The translations under genes were made by a program, and so were the position numbers. From NCBI GenBank assembly GCA_000469685.2, contig LS997567.1:28732712-28796711 (forward strand): a stretch of DNA of 64,000 bases, written 5' to 3'. Under the pieces are notes generated by a model. It worked only from the letters and a program-made list of their open reading frames with translations, was not told the origin of the DNA and made no database searches. The stretch is from Haemonchus contortus. Taxonomy: Eukaryota; Nematoda; Chromadorea; Rhabditida; Trichostrongylidae. This document shows, in pieces, positions 31,406 through 41,845 of the stretch. Every line of letters begins with the position of its first letter. The stretch's first letter is position 1.

Positions 31406-32992
31406 CAGTGCGTCGCAAAATGATAAAGCCACCTCTAATTTTCCCAAAAACTCACAGTATATGATGTTTCTGAAAAACTGCTAAAGTAAAAAATGTGTCA
31501 AATTTGAATTGCAATTCGCACATTATCACCAAATTCCAGCTCGAAAACACAAACATTTTTTTCGGTCAATTTTTCAACAAAGGGTGCTTTTCCAACGTCG
31601 CAAAATGATAAAGCCACTAACGAAATTAATTTATTTAACAACAAACATAAAACAAAGAGAGAAATTTGTAAAGTCAATAATCAGTTGGTACACCATTCCT
31701 CCAAATTACTATGATAATACGGTGGTCTAGGCTCGAATAAAAAATTATCGGTCAGCTCCTGGGCAACTTGATGATATGTTTCGATTATCGCTTTTTTCAA
31801 CTCCTTGACGCCTCGGAGTTGCTTGTTTTGGGCGTAAATCTTCCGCACCATGAAGCCCCATACACTTTCCATCGAATTCAAACCGGAGCTGTTCGCCGGT
31901 CGAGGCAGAAGTGCCGAGAGAACCGAGCTTGGGTGCTCCTGCTGACATGGATTGGGGCGTTGTCTTGCATAAAAACAAGATTTCTGTGGCGATTTTGACG
32001 CCAGAAAGGGAGAAGTTCACGTCGCATAACAGTCCGATAAAAGGACGAGTTCATCTTCTTCGGCACAAAACATAAACGGATACGCTTACTTGACGAGATC
32101 GCGGCCCAAACCATGACTCCTCCTCCCTTGAAGTTTCGTCTGGAAAAGTGAAGTTTTTCCTTCCTCAGGTCGTGCCAATAAAATCGGTTTCCGTCTGAAC
32201 CATCGTTGAACTTCTTCTCATCGGAAAAAACGACCTGAAGAACAGAAACCATCAAGAGAAGAAAGGTCAAATGTCAGCACATGACGAACACCTTATTCCA
32301 TTCGGTTCGGCTGCACCTTCTGGCGAAAGCGACCCGATTTACTCGATGTTTTTTTGTCATGAAGGGTGCCTTACGCATTTTCCTGTTGACGATGAACTGG
32401 GACTTTCTGATGACCCTCCAAACAGTGTCCTTTGAGGCATTGAGGTTCAGTGAAGATCGGATTTCCATGCAGGACTTGGTGGACTTCGACGCTTCCCTAA
32501 AAATACGGCGCTTGTCCCTCTCGGAAAGGAGCGAAGGACGTCCAGCACTTCTTCTGGTTCCATATTCTTTAGGATTCTTGATGAAGTTATCCACAACTGT
32601 GTGAGATCGACCCAAATCTCGCGCGATTCTGCGATTTGACAATCCCTGCTCCTTTTTCGCGAGGATTTGACCTTTCTCGAAATCCGAAAGCAAGATTCCT
32701 CTTCCCATTGCCTGAAAATGAAGAACATTTCATAAACAAAGCAATTTCGCTGCGTTGAACTAAAAAACGACACGAAGACACGAAGTGGCATCATTTTGCG
32801 ACGTTGGAAAAGCACCCTTTATTGAAAAATTGACCAAAAAAAAGTTTGTGTTTTCGAGCTGGAATTTGGTGATAATGTGCGAATTGCAATTCAAATTTGA
32901 CACATTTTTTACTTTGGCAGTTTTTCAGAAACATCATATACTGTGAGTTTTTGGGAAAATTAGAGGTGGCTTTATCATTTTGCGACGCACTG
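31406..32992 (-). mobile_element. Tc1-like transposon, near-complete, with long IR/DR ends
   Basis: The ends start CAGTGCGTCGCAAAATGATA and are flanked by TA (31404-31405, 32993-32994), giving 1,587 bp. The terminal inverted repeats are about 210 bp. In each, the terminal motif GTCGCAAAATGATAAAGCCAC is repeated near the inner edge (31597-31617 on the left; a slightly shortened version around 32785-32803 on the right). This gives the inverted-repeat/direct-repeat layout that provides paired transposase binding sites in Tc3 and Minos. The transposase gene is on the - strand between them. The two arms are still very similar, which suggests recent insertion into the rabconnectin intron. Confidence 0.9.
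31681..32708 (-). pseudogene. Tc1-like transposase, two exons, one frameshift
   Basis: The first exon (32708-32292) starts MGRGILLSDFEKGQILAKKE and contains the paired helix-turn-helix DNA-binding region with a GRPSLLSERDKRR hook. It ends W-N-K. A 57-bp intron (32291-32235, GTGTTC..TTCTTCAG) follows in phase 0. The second exon reads VVFSDEKKFN (first catalytic Asp), GGGVMVWAAIS and VFMQDNAPIHVSR (second Asp). One reading-frame change around 31890-31930 puts the last part, with LNSMESVWGFM carrying the catalytic Glu, in another frame; it ends CTN at 31681. Without it the chain would be about 320 residues, a usual Tc1 length. Confidence 0.85.
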
Positions 32993-32999
32993 TATATGG

Positions 33000-33880
33000 C
33001 ATGTCTGTGAATACTCAAAGAAGAACAATGTGATCCAGAGAGAAGGTACCGAGGCTAAAGTTCTAGTGTCCCTGAACAGCACCGGTGTTATGTTGGGCCG
33101 GCTCAGTGCTTACAATGCTGTAAGGAGCGGAATGTGAATAATTGCCAAACGTTGAAAATAAGACGATGGTAATACAATCCTGAGCAATCTGTCTCTGTTC
33201 CTGATCGGACGCCCAAGCCTATACACAGCAAGGAGTAAACATTCAACATTCAAATCTAGAATGTTCAGAACACAATTATTGTCGTAAAACAATTTCCTGC
33301 GGATGCTACATTCGTAAGTTCAGGTACACCTGCAATAACTATCGAACGGCGTCGCTCAGATCAATCAATAAAACCGGAACGAACAGAATTGGAAGGGTGA
33401 TCTATAATAGGTTCGGCACTAGTAGAAGGTACATTAGGAGCGGTCCCATTAGAAATAAACCTGCACACTCAAGGAGATTCCCACAAGATATCTCCAACAC
33501 CCTGCTCAGCCCTTCACCTGGTACCCTTTGCAATGAAAGGGCCGAAGTCGTGAAAAACTAGCAAGACTGTTTTACTGCATGTGTAAGAAAGGAAGTCACG
33601 GAGATATCAGCAGCTATTGCCCAATCTGCCTGATGTTTATCTGCAGGCTTTTCACATAGTCATACTTAGCATATTGGCAGACTACTATGTGAAAGACAGT
33701 CATGCAAGTAAGCAGGGTTTTAAAGGGTTTTCTCCAATCTAATTGATCGTATTCACACTATCACAAGAATCTTTCACTGTTCTGAGAACACAGGATGTCT
33801 CATGCTAATCGAATTGAGATAGCTTCCGATACCGTTAGGGCAGATCACTGCAATACTTCACTGAATACTATGTATTTAAG
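33000..33880 (+). mobile_element. RTE-like reverse transcriptase fragment
   Basis: Between 33590 and 33830 on + several frames carry RTE reverse-transcriptase motifs with frameshifts: KGSHGDISSY followed by CPICLM (family KG(D)xxDIxNYRPIxLL), LADYYVKDSHASKQGFKGFS (family ..QAGFRKGFST), IDRIHTITRIF (family IDHIHT), and a degraded LMLIELR where FIDYRKAFDS should be. On the - strand near 33110-33290 LGRPIRNRDRLLRIVLPSSY also looks retroelement-like. The Helitron begins immediately to the right. Confidence 0.5.
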
Positions 33881-34424
33881 GTTATTCGAGGAGACCTTCA
33901 CTTTGATTCCACCAGGCCTTCTTGCAGGGGAGAGTGCAACATCCCTGAGCTTTATTGATCGTCATTGCAAAAGCTGTGCGCACAGGAAATTGGAGACGAC
34001 GAAGCCTGAAGGGGGTCCTCTGATCCCAGTAGTTGTCTATCCTCGGAATTGTCGCCAGCTGGTTGTTCCTATCTCCACAATGTTCCAACCTTCAGCGTGT
34101 TCCTTTGCACAATCCTTCTGCGACGTCCAAATTTCTGGGCAGCATGACTATTGCACCTTTTTTCAGGTGCAGTTCGTGTGGTGGCATTTCCGTGGGTGTG
34201 AGAGAATTCAAATACTCCAACTAGTACAGCTGTCGCGATTGTCTTTCTGGGTAAATGGCTTCGTCGACGCTTTTGTAAGCGCGTTCATCCTGCACTGTGT
34301 TGACGATGAGACGATGCAGAGCTTCCTGGCTCAAGCGCTAGACATGTATATTCTTCGGCGCCAAAACCGCGTTTTCGCAGAGGTTCGGAGCTGTCGACGG
34401 ACCTAGCACATCACCAAAAATTTC

Positions 34425-35354
34425 GGTGACTATATCCGTCGTACATATCATCTCCTCTGAAACAGCTGTGCGACCTTCTTCGTCGTTCGATTCTCCACCT
34501 TCTGAGAAGATGATCGTGCCAGTCGCTACCAGCTTCGCATGCTCTCATGTTTATTTCGAGTCGATGTATGGAGAACTATTGCCAAAGAGAGGATTTCAAA
34601 ACGCAGGCTTCGACAATATCTTTGCGTTGACCGTGTTCAACAACTGGCAAGATCTGTCGAAAGTCACCACCAATCACTACCACTTGACCGCCGAAAGGTG
34701 CCTCCGTTTGCATTATATCTCTCAAAAGGCAGTCGACAGCTTCAAGAGCGCTTTTAGAGGTCATGGAGATTTCATTCCAAGTAATCATGTCAGTCTCCCT
34801 GAGCTGCTGTGCTTCTTTTTGTTGCCGTTTCATTAAAGATATTCGATTGCCGTCGTTTTCACAGTGCGTCCTCCCGGAAGCAAGTTAGCCGCAATGCCGG
34901 TCCACGCTACACAGCACTCGTTGTCTCCTTCCAACAGCTATGCGGTATACAGTGTTTAAAGATATGTCTTGCCGCTGCCGCCAGGGCCGTCTACAAAAAT
35001 ACATCGGTTTTCAGCTTTGCTCAAAGCAGCAAAAATATTGTCCTCCGCTTCCCTCTGCCTCATATTCAGAGTATCGTATTGCTGTAATCCGCTTCTCTCA
35101 TAACTTGCGTAATCGACTGGCAAAGCCGGTGCGGCTGGTCTTCCCGCTGTAGCAGGAGAAATGACCGCCCTCGAATCTCCACCCATAATGGCCATACGAT
35201 TAAGGGTATCGAGATATGCTAAAGCAACAGCATGTTCCCTGTCAAATCCCTGGTACACGTAGTCGTCTGACATCACATCAGAGAATCCGACCCACAGATC
35301 TTGTGCCTGCACTATCTCGCAGAAGCAGAGCAGGCAGTCGAAAAAACCTCTCAT
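34425..35354 (-). pseudogene. Helitron Pif1-like helicase, N-terminal half
   Basis: The frame at 35354-34956 ends in VDGPGGSGKTYL (Walker A). After a stop the sequence continues with VGRRQRVLCSVDRH-type residues and then the frame 34833-34576, with ALEAVDCLLRDIM, GGQVVVIGGDFRQILPVVEH and a WNEI in place of the usual Asp-Glu Walker B. The last helicase motifs follow down to 33900. ATP-dependent unwinding would be lost because the frame is broken and Walker B is altered. Confidence 0.75.
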
Positions 35355-35417
35355 CGCCGCTGCGGACTGGTAGCGAGCTACTTCTTGTAGACTCTGTCGG
35401 TAGTACCTGTTATCGTC

Positions 35418-36347
35418 TTAAAATCCAGCAACCTTTGCTGCATCGGTGAATGAGTCATAGGTAACCCCATCAACAGTTCGTAAGTCTTCAAAAGACGTTT
35501 TTCCTTCGGTGCCTAGTAAAAGTATCCTTAGGCAGTATCGCTCCGTATCTCTAGGCGACACTGTATGCATTCTGTCAATTTGACTCCCTCCTCGCTTCCT
35601 CGGCGTCCAATCGTGCCGAGGGTCGAATGTGAAATACTCCGGTATTTGATAGTAATAGATGTTCCGAGGATCGACTGTAAAGTCATTTGCGAGCCCACCT
35701 TCGTGCATCTCATTACACAACCTGTTCAGCTCGAAGAAAGCCGTTAATGTCGTAAAGATTCGTTGAGCATGTGCTAGGTACTGTTGCTCTTGCCTTTGCA
35801 CAAACTGCACACTTTGGAGTTCGGGCAGGTGGACGGCCAACCTGAACACCGCGTGTGTCTGCCCTGCATATTGTAATCGAAAATTCGGTACATACTTCGA
35901 GGGGATGTTGAGGTGTTGCTTGATTTCATCGACGTTGCCGTCCATGGTCGGTTCGTTTTCGATGCTTATACGGGCATGATCCGGTCCTTTGTATATGTAC
36001 TTATAGAGGTACTTGACTGCCGAAATCATGCCGCAAATTTCCAAGTTGACATGGCAGTCATATTTAAGAAGAATGTAAGGGTTAAACGGTACTACCCATC
36101 CGTCAGTGAAAGGAATGCCCTGTATCTCTGTAGGAAAGAGATTTCGATGCCGGTAATTCGGATAGCCGTCAACATCAAGAGTCGCCCTGTAGCGTATCTT
36201 TTTGGAGAATAGTTTCAAACACGAATCCTTTTGCATACACGGGAAACGGGGATCCATAGCGCCGCATTCCCGGTGGGTCATGTACGCGGTAACAGCGGCG
36301 TGAAGCTCCGGCTCCGCTTCCCTTTTGGGGATTTCACGCAGTTTCAT
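35418..36347 (-). pseudogene. Helitron Rep segment with catalytic tyrosines
   Basis: A 309-residue uninterrupted frame is the best preserved part of the Helitron protein. It starts after the HUH region and includes CGAMDPRFPCMQKDSCLKLF (family C...+P..PCM..G.C.K.FPK), YRRR-like YPNYRHRN, VVPFNPYILLKYDCHVNLEI and SAVKYLYKYIYKGPDHARIS with the two tyrosines used for DNA strand transfer. The end, RYCLRILLLGTEGKTSFEDL then RTVDGVTYDSFTDAAKVAGF, is typical of the linker before the helicase. The upstream HUH motif is in another frame. Confidence 0.85.
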
Positions 36348-37629
36348 CTACGTCTTCTGCAGTACGCACTCTCCAATTCTCTTTCATGATGAGGAGCATG
36401 TGACAATGTGGTAACCCACGTTTTTGGAATTCAACTACATAAACGTATGCTTCTACCTCACCTAAGATATTGTTCTTAAATAAGTCGGTACAAAGCTCCT
36501 GCAACTTCGCGTTGAATACACGCGCTACTAAATCGGGACGATCCGATGACGACTGGCCATAATAGAGGTTTTCTCGTAGCTCTTTCCCAATTTGGGTTAT
36601 ACGTCATTGTTAAGAAAAACGTCGGCCTACCGTATTGTGGCACAATGACCATAGCGTCCTGGTACGCCTGTTGCATCGCTTGTGGGCTGCCTGGGTGTGA
36701 TGAAGACAACACAACGCGATTTCCGGGTTCTAGAGCCGTCGGCTTCCGCTAAGTAGTCTTGTAAACCTCCGAAGGTGTCCCGATGAAGGATAAGCTGGTT
36801 CCTTCTCTGAAAATCTAGACGATTCTGTTCAACTTTCACATACGCGTCGACTGCGAACTGCTGACACAACTTTCCGGCGTGTAGGATTGGGTTGAAAGAG
36901 TTGCGTATGAAAACAAATACGCGTAGTATTCCTTCTGTGTAATGCGTGTCCCTTCCCTGTTCCTCAAGCTAGGTTCCCAACCGCCTTCACCGGTAGGGAA
37001 CAAAAGAGGATAAGTGAGCGGATCACAGATTTTGTCGATATCACTGATGTTTCTGAACTGCTTTCCTGTTGCACTGCGCAAGTGAACTGCAAGGCTTCTG
37101 CTTGCGGGTACGTCGTTGTCTTCGCCAACGTATATCTACAGCCGTCGTTCTAATCCCCTAAGAGGGCTTTCTTCAAAAACTATGCGAATGTTAGCAGGCG
37201 CACGGTTTTCATGGGCAGCCGTAGCGGATTCCATCTGCTCTACTTCATGCATCATCTTATAGGACTGGGCGTAAGCGTTGATATTTGCTAGTAGACCACT
37301 AGGGAAGCGCATGAGCCCCGGTTCGCAATCAGAGTTTCTTACATCTCCAAGATGCTGCTGAGCAGCTAGCTCTATGTTTAATATATATTTGTCCATATTA
37401 GCGTGGTTCTCCATCTCTGGGATGAAGAGGTCCTAGCCGATGATAGATCTGCCCATAAATTCGATAACAGTAGGGCCCCCTTCCCTGTGGCGTTTCGATC
37501 TACGCACCCATTGAGGCCATCGCCAGGGCAGAGTTGAAGTTCCGTATGTTTTCGAAGAAATTTCTCTGGTTTCTCCGGAGTTCTCCAGTTGAATCAGGTT
37601 CACGCACAAAGAGCCTGCGCAACTCCTCA

Positions 37630-37668
37630 GTGCTGCGACTTAGGGTAAATCGCCCTAAGTCGCAGCAC
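37630..37668. repeat. Perfect 16-bp stem hairpin followed by CTAG
   Basis: GTGCTGCGACTTAGGG at 37630-37645 and its exact reverse complement at 37653-37668 enclose a 7-base loop. The last C of the stem and the next bases read CTAG. Rolling-circle transposons end in a hairpin plus CTRR, usually with a short spacer, so this may be the 3' end of a small + strand Helitron nested in the larger one, or simply a local palindrome. It lies in a gap (37415-37783) between recognisable Helitron coding parts. Confidence 0.55.
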
Positions 37669-38064
37669 TAGTGAAAGTTGCCTTGGTGGCTCGCCCTAAC
37701 CTCGCACAGGGAGTGCAACGCTCCGCAGTTCGCACTTCGCTGGTTGAGTTTCCCTAAGTAGTTGACTTATGTTATGCGAGTGATCAGTGCAGCCCCGGTT
37801 GATTGTGGAGGTCTGCTACGTCGTTGGCGGTTGGCTGAAGCGTTTGATTGTAATTGCATAGATCGTTCACGCTCACTCTCAAGAGAGCGCTGATGTCGCT
37901 GAGCATCCTCTTGCCTCCGAAGTGCTCACGCTTCCGCACTTTTGACCTCCCGTCTTCTTCGGAGGCGCATCGCCTCTGCTTGTGGCCTAACCGCTCGCTA
38001 TTCCAACGTTTCAAACGCACGTCTTCTTTGCTGAGTTTGAGCATTTGACTGCAATCTGCTCTGT

Positions 38065-38690
38065 CGTTCCTCAACGGTTTCTCGTTGTCTCCTTCTTCGC
38101 TGGCGTTGAAGAATTTCTTGCAGTCTCACTTGCCGCTCCTCGACGTTTTCCGATTGTCGCCTCGCTTGCTGACGGAGGGCGTTCTCCTGAAGCCTAGCTT
38201 GTCGCTCCTCTACCCCTTCCGACTTTGGACTTCTTCCCTGACGTCGAGCGTTTTCTTGAAGTCTTGCCTGACGTTCCTCAGCGTTTTCCGATTCTTGCCT
38301 CGCTTGCGACGCAGGGCATTCTCCTGAAGCTTCGTCCGTTGCGCTTCTACCCCTTCTGACTCTCGTCTTCTCTGCAGACGCTGTAAACTTCCTGCCAATC
38401 TGGCCACCCTCTCCTCACTGGTCTCCGACTCACGTCTTTCTTGTCCCGTTTGAGAATTTTCCAGCAGCCGCAGAGTCTGTTACTCAAGAGACTCATGCTG
38501 GCGTCTGCGCATCTGCTGGTCAGCATTGTCGCGCAACCTCGCATTTCGTTCTTCCAAAGTCTCATTTTCTCGCCTTCGTTGATGGCGCACTGCATCGGCT
38601 TTCAGACGGGCGGCCCTTTCTTGGGATGTTTCTCTCTGTCGCCTGATTCGCAGACGCTCACTCTCGCTAGAATACATTCTTGGTCTACCT
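38065..38690 (-). repeat. 69-bp coding repeats in the Helitron N-terminus
   Basis: Unit starts (cgttcc/cgctcctc) fall at 38065, 38134, 38203 and 38272, exactly 69 bp apart. More diverged units continue to 38690 and, upstream, back to about 37860. Each unit encodes about 23 charged residues of the pattern ETxxERxARLxxxAxxxRRR, predicted helical or coiled-coil. Arrays of this kind sit in front of some animal Helitron proteins; their role is unknown. Several units carry indels that shift frame. Confidence 0.8.
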
Positions 38691-38715
38691 CTTCTTGACC
38701 GTGACTCCATTATTC

Positions 38716-39239
38716 TCGGAAGTGTTCGTCAGAAATTCAGCAGTGATAGTTGATATTGAAAGCAAACTTTTACACTATCATGTTACATATATATTATAGC
38801 TTTGATGAAACCAGAAGTTTTGGGAATTCAATTTTCATTTTTCTTCATTCTAAGGGCTTTACTTCTCTTAGGTTTACTATAAGCCCGCATCAGTTAGTCA
38901 TCATTTACTGACACAAACCGCCTTCGATCCCACCGAAATGCCCGGGTTCCATTGTTAATCAGGAAGATGTAGCCTTTTGTCCTTTCATACAGCTTTGTAT
39001 CAGCCGATATATTGTGTTATCAGTCATTTTTTGATCATCTGTAGCCCCTTCACATATCACATGATCGAATAGAGTCAAAGGGCTCCCTTTCAGTGATTAT
39101 CACTTCCTATCACATTTCATCAGCGTCCCCATTCCGCCATTTGTATGAATTTCGAACTTGAATGCTCTAGTTCCAGAGGAACAGCAGCTAGGAGGTTCCG
39201 CTCAAAAATTTAATTTGCCCTAGGGCTTAATTGAAAACT
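38716..39239. other. No gene recognised
   Basis: AT-rich sequence upstream of the Helitron reading frame; it may include the Helitron 5' end (- strand). 'tctggtttcatcaaagctat' read on - from about 38818 begins with TC and is AT-rich, as many Helitron 5' ends are, but I have no second copy to prove the boundary. Confidence 0.35.
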
Positions 39240-39640
39240 TTCCGTCAAAGGTTTGCGGAGCCTGGTGCTGTCACTCACCATAAGTGTTCCCACCCTGCGC
39301 TTGTACTCCTACCGAACTTCAACGCTCTAAGTGCAGGGGAGCAGTAGTTATGAATTTTTGCTCAAACGCCGCCCATTGTAGGCGGAGTCTGCCCTGCTGC
39401 TCACCATTAATGTTCCCATTCTGCCGCCTTTACCCCTACCAAATTGCTTTAGGTGCACGGCAACAGAAGTTCTGAATTTTCGCTCAGAACTTCATTCAGC
39501 GCAAACCCCGCTCCCTGTGGGCGGAGTCCGGTCCCGACCCACCATAAGTGTTCCTATCCTGCCGCCTGTACTCCTACTAAATTTGGAAGCTTTAGGTTCA
39601 CGTGGACAGGAGTTATGAATTCCCGGTCAGGCACACACAC
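39240..39640. repeat. Tandem ~125 bp GC-box-like repeat units
   Basis: About three units, each containing 'cac(c)cataagtgttcc', 'ctgccgcct', 'ctcctac.(a)aa(c)tt', 'agttatgaatttt' and 'gggcggagtc'. The same module lies at 230-530. Simple CACA and TATG tracts follow directly. Confidence 0.65.
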
Positions 39641-39795
39641 ATACACACACAGAAACACACCAACACACACACTTAGCCGATTATATAGGTAGGATGTATG
39701 TATGTATGTATGTATGTATGTTATGTTATGTTATGTTATGTTATGTTATGTTATGTTATGTTATGTTATGTTATGTTATGTTATGTTATGTTATG
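39627..39795. repeat. Compound microsatellite: (CA)n-rich, (TATG)n, (TTATG)15
   Basis: A CACA-rich tract (39627-39673), then 'cttagccgattatataggtagg', then (TATG) units at 39694-39720 and 15 perfect TTATG units at 39721-39795. The frame reading MYVCMYVC..CYVMLCYVM is a direct translation of the repeat and is not a gene. Confidence 0.9.
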
Positions 39796-40079
39796 CAATG
39801 TAATGTGATGTATTCTCCTTCTCCAGAGGTCATAGGTAATTGGTGTGCAGTATTATGGCTTGTTAATGCTATGTGGGAGAGCACCAATTATTGTGATCAT
39901 AGAGTAACTTGCATATGTAGATCAGCACACATGATGGCGAAGTGCTAATGTCCATGAACACGAAATACGGAAGAATCAAAAAAGTAGTGGAAATTTCTGA
40001 ATCAGCCTTGTACATGAAGTGTCGCGCACGCAACACCATACCATACCGTACTATACCATACCATATGTTATCATATATA

Positions 40080-41364
40080 TTAGGTCATCTCATTCAAAAG
40101 TTCGCAAGCTTTTATTCGAGTAAAACGAACAGCAAACAAGATAAAAAGCTAATATTCTAGTGTTCTGTCGGGTGGGCTCCATCATTGTTGACGACCCTCT
40201 CCCAGCGTCCAGATGGCACCTGGACACCAACTAGCTTCTTTCCTTCAACATGTGCAGATAAAATGCTGTTGACGTCCATTTCGGCGATCGACCAGTTGTC
40301 AAAGCGTTTGCCACTGCGACGTACCTTCATTTGACCGAACCGGTTGAAGTCGCACGGCTGGAGCTCGAGAGAATAGGGCGGTTGAATCTAGGTTTCAATA
40401 TTCTTTTCTTCAAAAAACTGCTGCGCCATTCGAGATGGGTGGGGCTTGGCACGTCATGAGCGATAATTGCCCTCTTGAAGTTGTGTGCTGCCATCCAATT
40501 GCCGGTTTTATCGTCGAGAAACTGGCAATACACTTCAGAAGTGACGGTCATTTTTTCAGGACAAAGTCGCCAGAACGCCACGCCTCAGAAATCCATTGCC
40601 ATGATGAGCATCCACTTGGGACCACGTGACTCTTTATGAACCAATTCGGGCGGTTCCTCATCGGCGTCCATCCAAACCCGACGCTTGTGACTTTCGGGCT
40701 CAGTGTAAAACCCACTCATGTTTCATCTATAGCCAAGTTTCGTTTCGTGGGTCGTGGGTGACGTCGGTGGCGGAGAAGATTGTTTCTACAAGCATCAATT
40801 CGGTTTTGGACCTGTGCTTCTGTAAGTAAATGAGGTACCCATACACACATCTTCTTGACCATCTTCGAATCTTTGGACACAACTCGGCCAACGGAAGTAG
40901 CAGGGATGCCGGTCTCGCGGGCAAGTTCGGCAATGGTGCAGTCTCTGCGCTCAGCCATTCGACGCTTGATTTCAGCTACTCGTTCTTCGTGTGCGGAGTG
41001 AACATTGTGAGCACCACCTCGGCCTTCACTTGTCTCCGTTCTTCCTTCTTTGAACATTCTCACCCATTTCTGCACATTACGCTTGAAGAACTCCGTCCCG
41101 TCCATTTGTTGATTGTGCTCACAATGAATTTGAGCTTCGGATTCTCTTTGTATAGCGCCCCATTTGATAATTTCGCGTTGATCCTGTTCGGTGATACTTC
41201 TTTTCAAATTGTCAATATCTTCTGCTGCAGCCATGGTGTCGAAATCGGGCAGTGTCGTAGCTCACGGTCCGCGCTTCAGATCAAAACACTGTGGATGGTG
41301 ACAGCCTCCTTCATAATCCCGCCATCCCTCTGGATGTCTGCGAACTTTTGAATGAGATGACCTA
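40080..41364 (-). mobile_element. bandit-like mariner, copy 2, both ends present
   Basis: Terminal inverted repeats of 27-28 bp begin TTAGGTCATCTCATTCAAAA on both sides and are flanked by TA (40078-40079 and 41365-41366). The element is 1,285 bp, a full-length size for this superfamily. The transposase runs on - from 41234. The two ends are almost identical, so it could still be moved if transposase were supplied by another copy. It sits near the 3' end of the giant rabconnectin intron, in antisense orientation. Confidence 0.9.
40270..41234 (-). pseudogene. mariner transposase (bandit-like) with nonsense and frameshift
   Basis: The frame from 41234 reads MAAAEDIDNLKRSITEQDQR, a helix-turn-helix region (CTIAELARETGIPATSVGRV), the linker KKMCVWVPHLLTEAQ, and stops directly after IDET at about 40716, where the expected TGG codon is TGA. 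The downstream part is in shifted frames: RVWMDADEEP, then MAFWRLCPEKMTVTSEVYCQ, DKTGNWMAAHN and AIIAHDVPSPTH at the second catalytic site. The third aspartate region reads ELQPCDFNRFG in another frame. So at least one nonsense and two frame changes; the enzyme is dead. Confidence 0.85.
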
Positions 41365-41845
41365 ATAATTTCGTATCATATAATGCTTAACTTTGGTAAC
41401 ACATCCCTGGTGGTCACTTTTTCCGTATTTTTTCCTCCTTGATCTTCAGCGACTGACAGGTGATTCTATAGGAATTGAAGCCAAGCCAAATCATCCGAGT
41501 GAAAAATGCCCTTCAGAAAATACAGAAGTGTAAGAAAATCAATTTGCAACGGAAAATCAAATGACTCGGAATTCGTCTTTTTATCATTGAATATTGTTCG
41601 CTTTCTGAATATTAAATCTAAAACCAGTCAGCAAAAAAAATCCGATGGTTGATTATTTTCTAGACTGCGACATTTAGGTTTGATCCACTTGACTTTGAAT
41701 AAGATTTTAAGAGTGCGCGTAGGTGATGCGACTCTATGTTTTTATAAAATATGTACACATGAAAGGCTGAACGCACTCAAGTAAGCAATTGTAGATTGCT
41801 GCCTTTTCAACTATTTTTGCCAGCTCTTACTTTCGTTGATTCCAG

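Larger units (their letters stand above)
33882..38710 (-). mobile_element. Helitron with Rep-helicase reading frame, degraded
   Basis: On the - strand one long protein can be followed through several frames. It opens with an N-terminal region of charged 23-residue repeats (38710-37860). A Helitron N-domain follows (37414-36480), with YAQSYKMMHEVEQM, CDPLTYPLLFPTGEGGW, SSSHPGSPQAMQQAYQDAM and PTFFLTMTYNPNW. The Rep HUH motif lies in QKRGLPHCHMLL (HCH at 36400-36408), and the tyrosine motif is KYLYKYIYKG (about 36005). A Pif1-type helicase comes last: Walker A GPGGSGKTYL near 34965-34988; Walker B region TWNEISM, where DEA is expected; GGDFRQILPVV; ENMRARK; MPPHELHLKKGAIVMLPRNL; and QFPVRTAFAMTINKAQG. 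Stops and frameshifts are present. The 5' TC and 3' CTRR ends were not fixed. Helitrons move by rolling-circle replication. Confidence 0.85.
25016..41845 (+). other. Giant transposon-filled intron of the rabconnectin gene
   Basis: The donor is TATG|GTAAGG and the acceptor TTGATTCCAG|AT. Joining G to AT restores a GAT codon and gives [20 protein letters not shown] without a gap, as in the family. The 16,830 bp intron contains, left to right, a hairpin, a tRNA-like repeat, an RTE 5' part (+), a CR1 (-) split by a mariner derivative, a foldback, a Tc1-like element, another RTE piece (+), a Helitron (-), tandem and simple repeats, and a bandit-like mariner. An alternative acceptor at 41824 would break the phase. 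Confidence 0.75.

Noticed and set aside
33795..34406. 203-codon + strand open frame
   Set aside because: It is the shadow of the Helitron helicase C-terminus on the - strand plus an adjoining RTE fragment.
39694..39948. Open frame MYVCMYVC..CYVMLCYVM
   Set aside because: Direct translation of the (TATG)/(TTATG) microsatellite.
41824..41845. Upstream acceptor giving LLLSLIP before the 41846 exon
   Set aside because: It enters in phase 0 while the preceding exon ends in phase 1; the acceptor at 41845 fits phase and family spacing.
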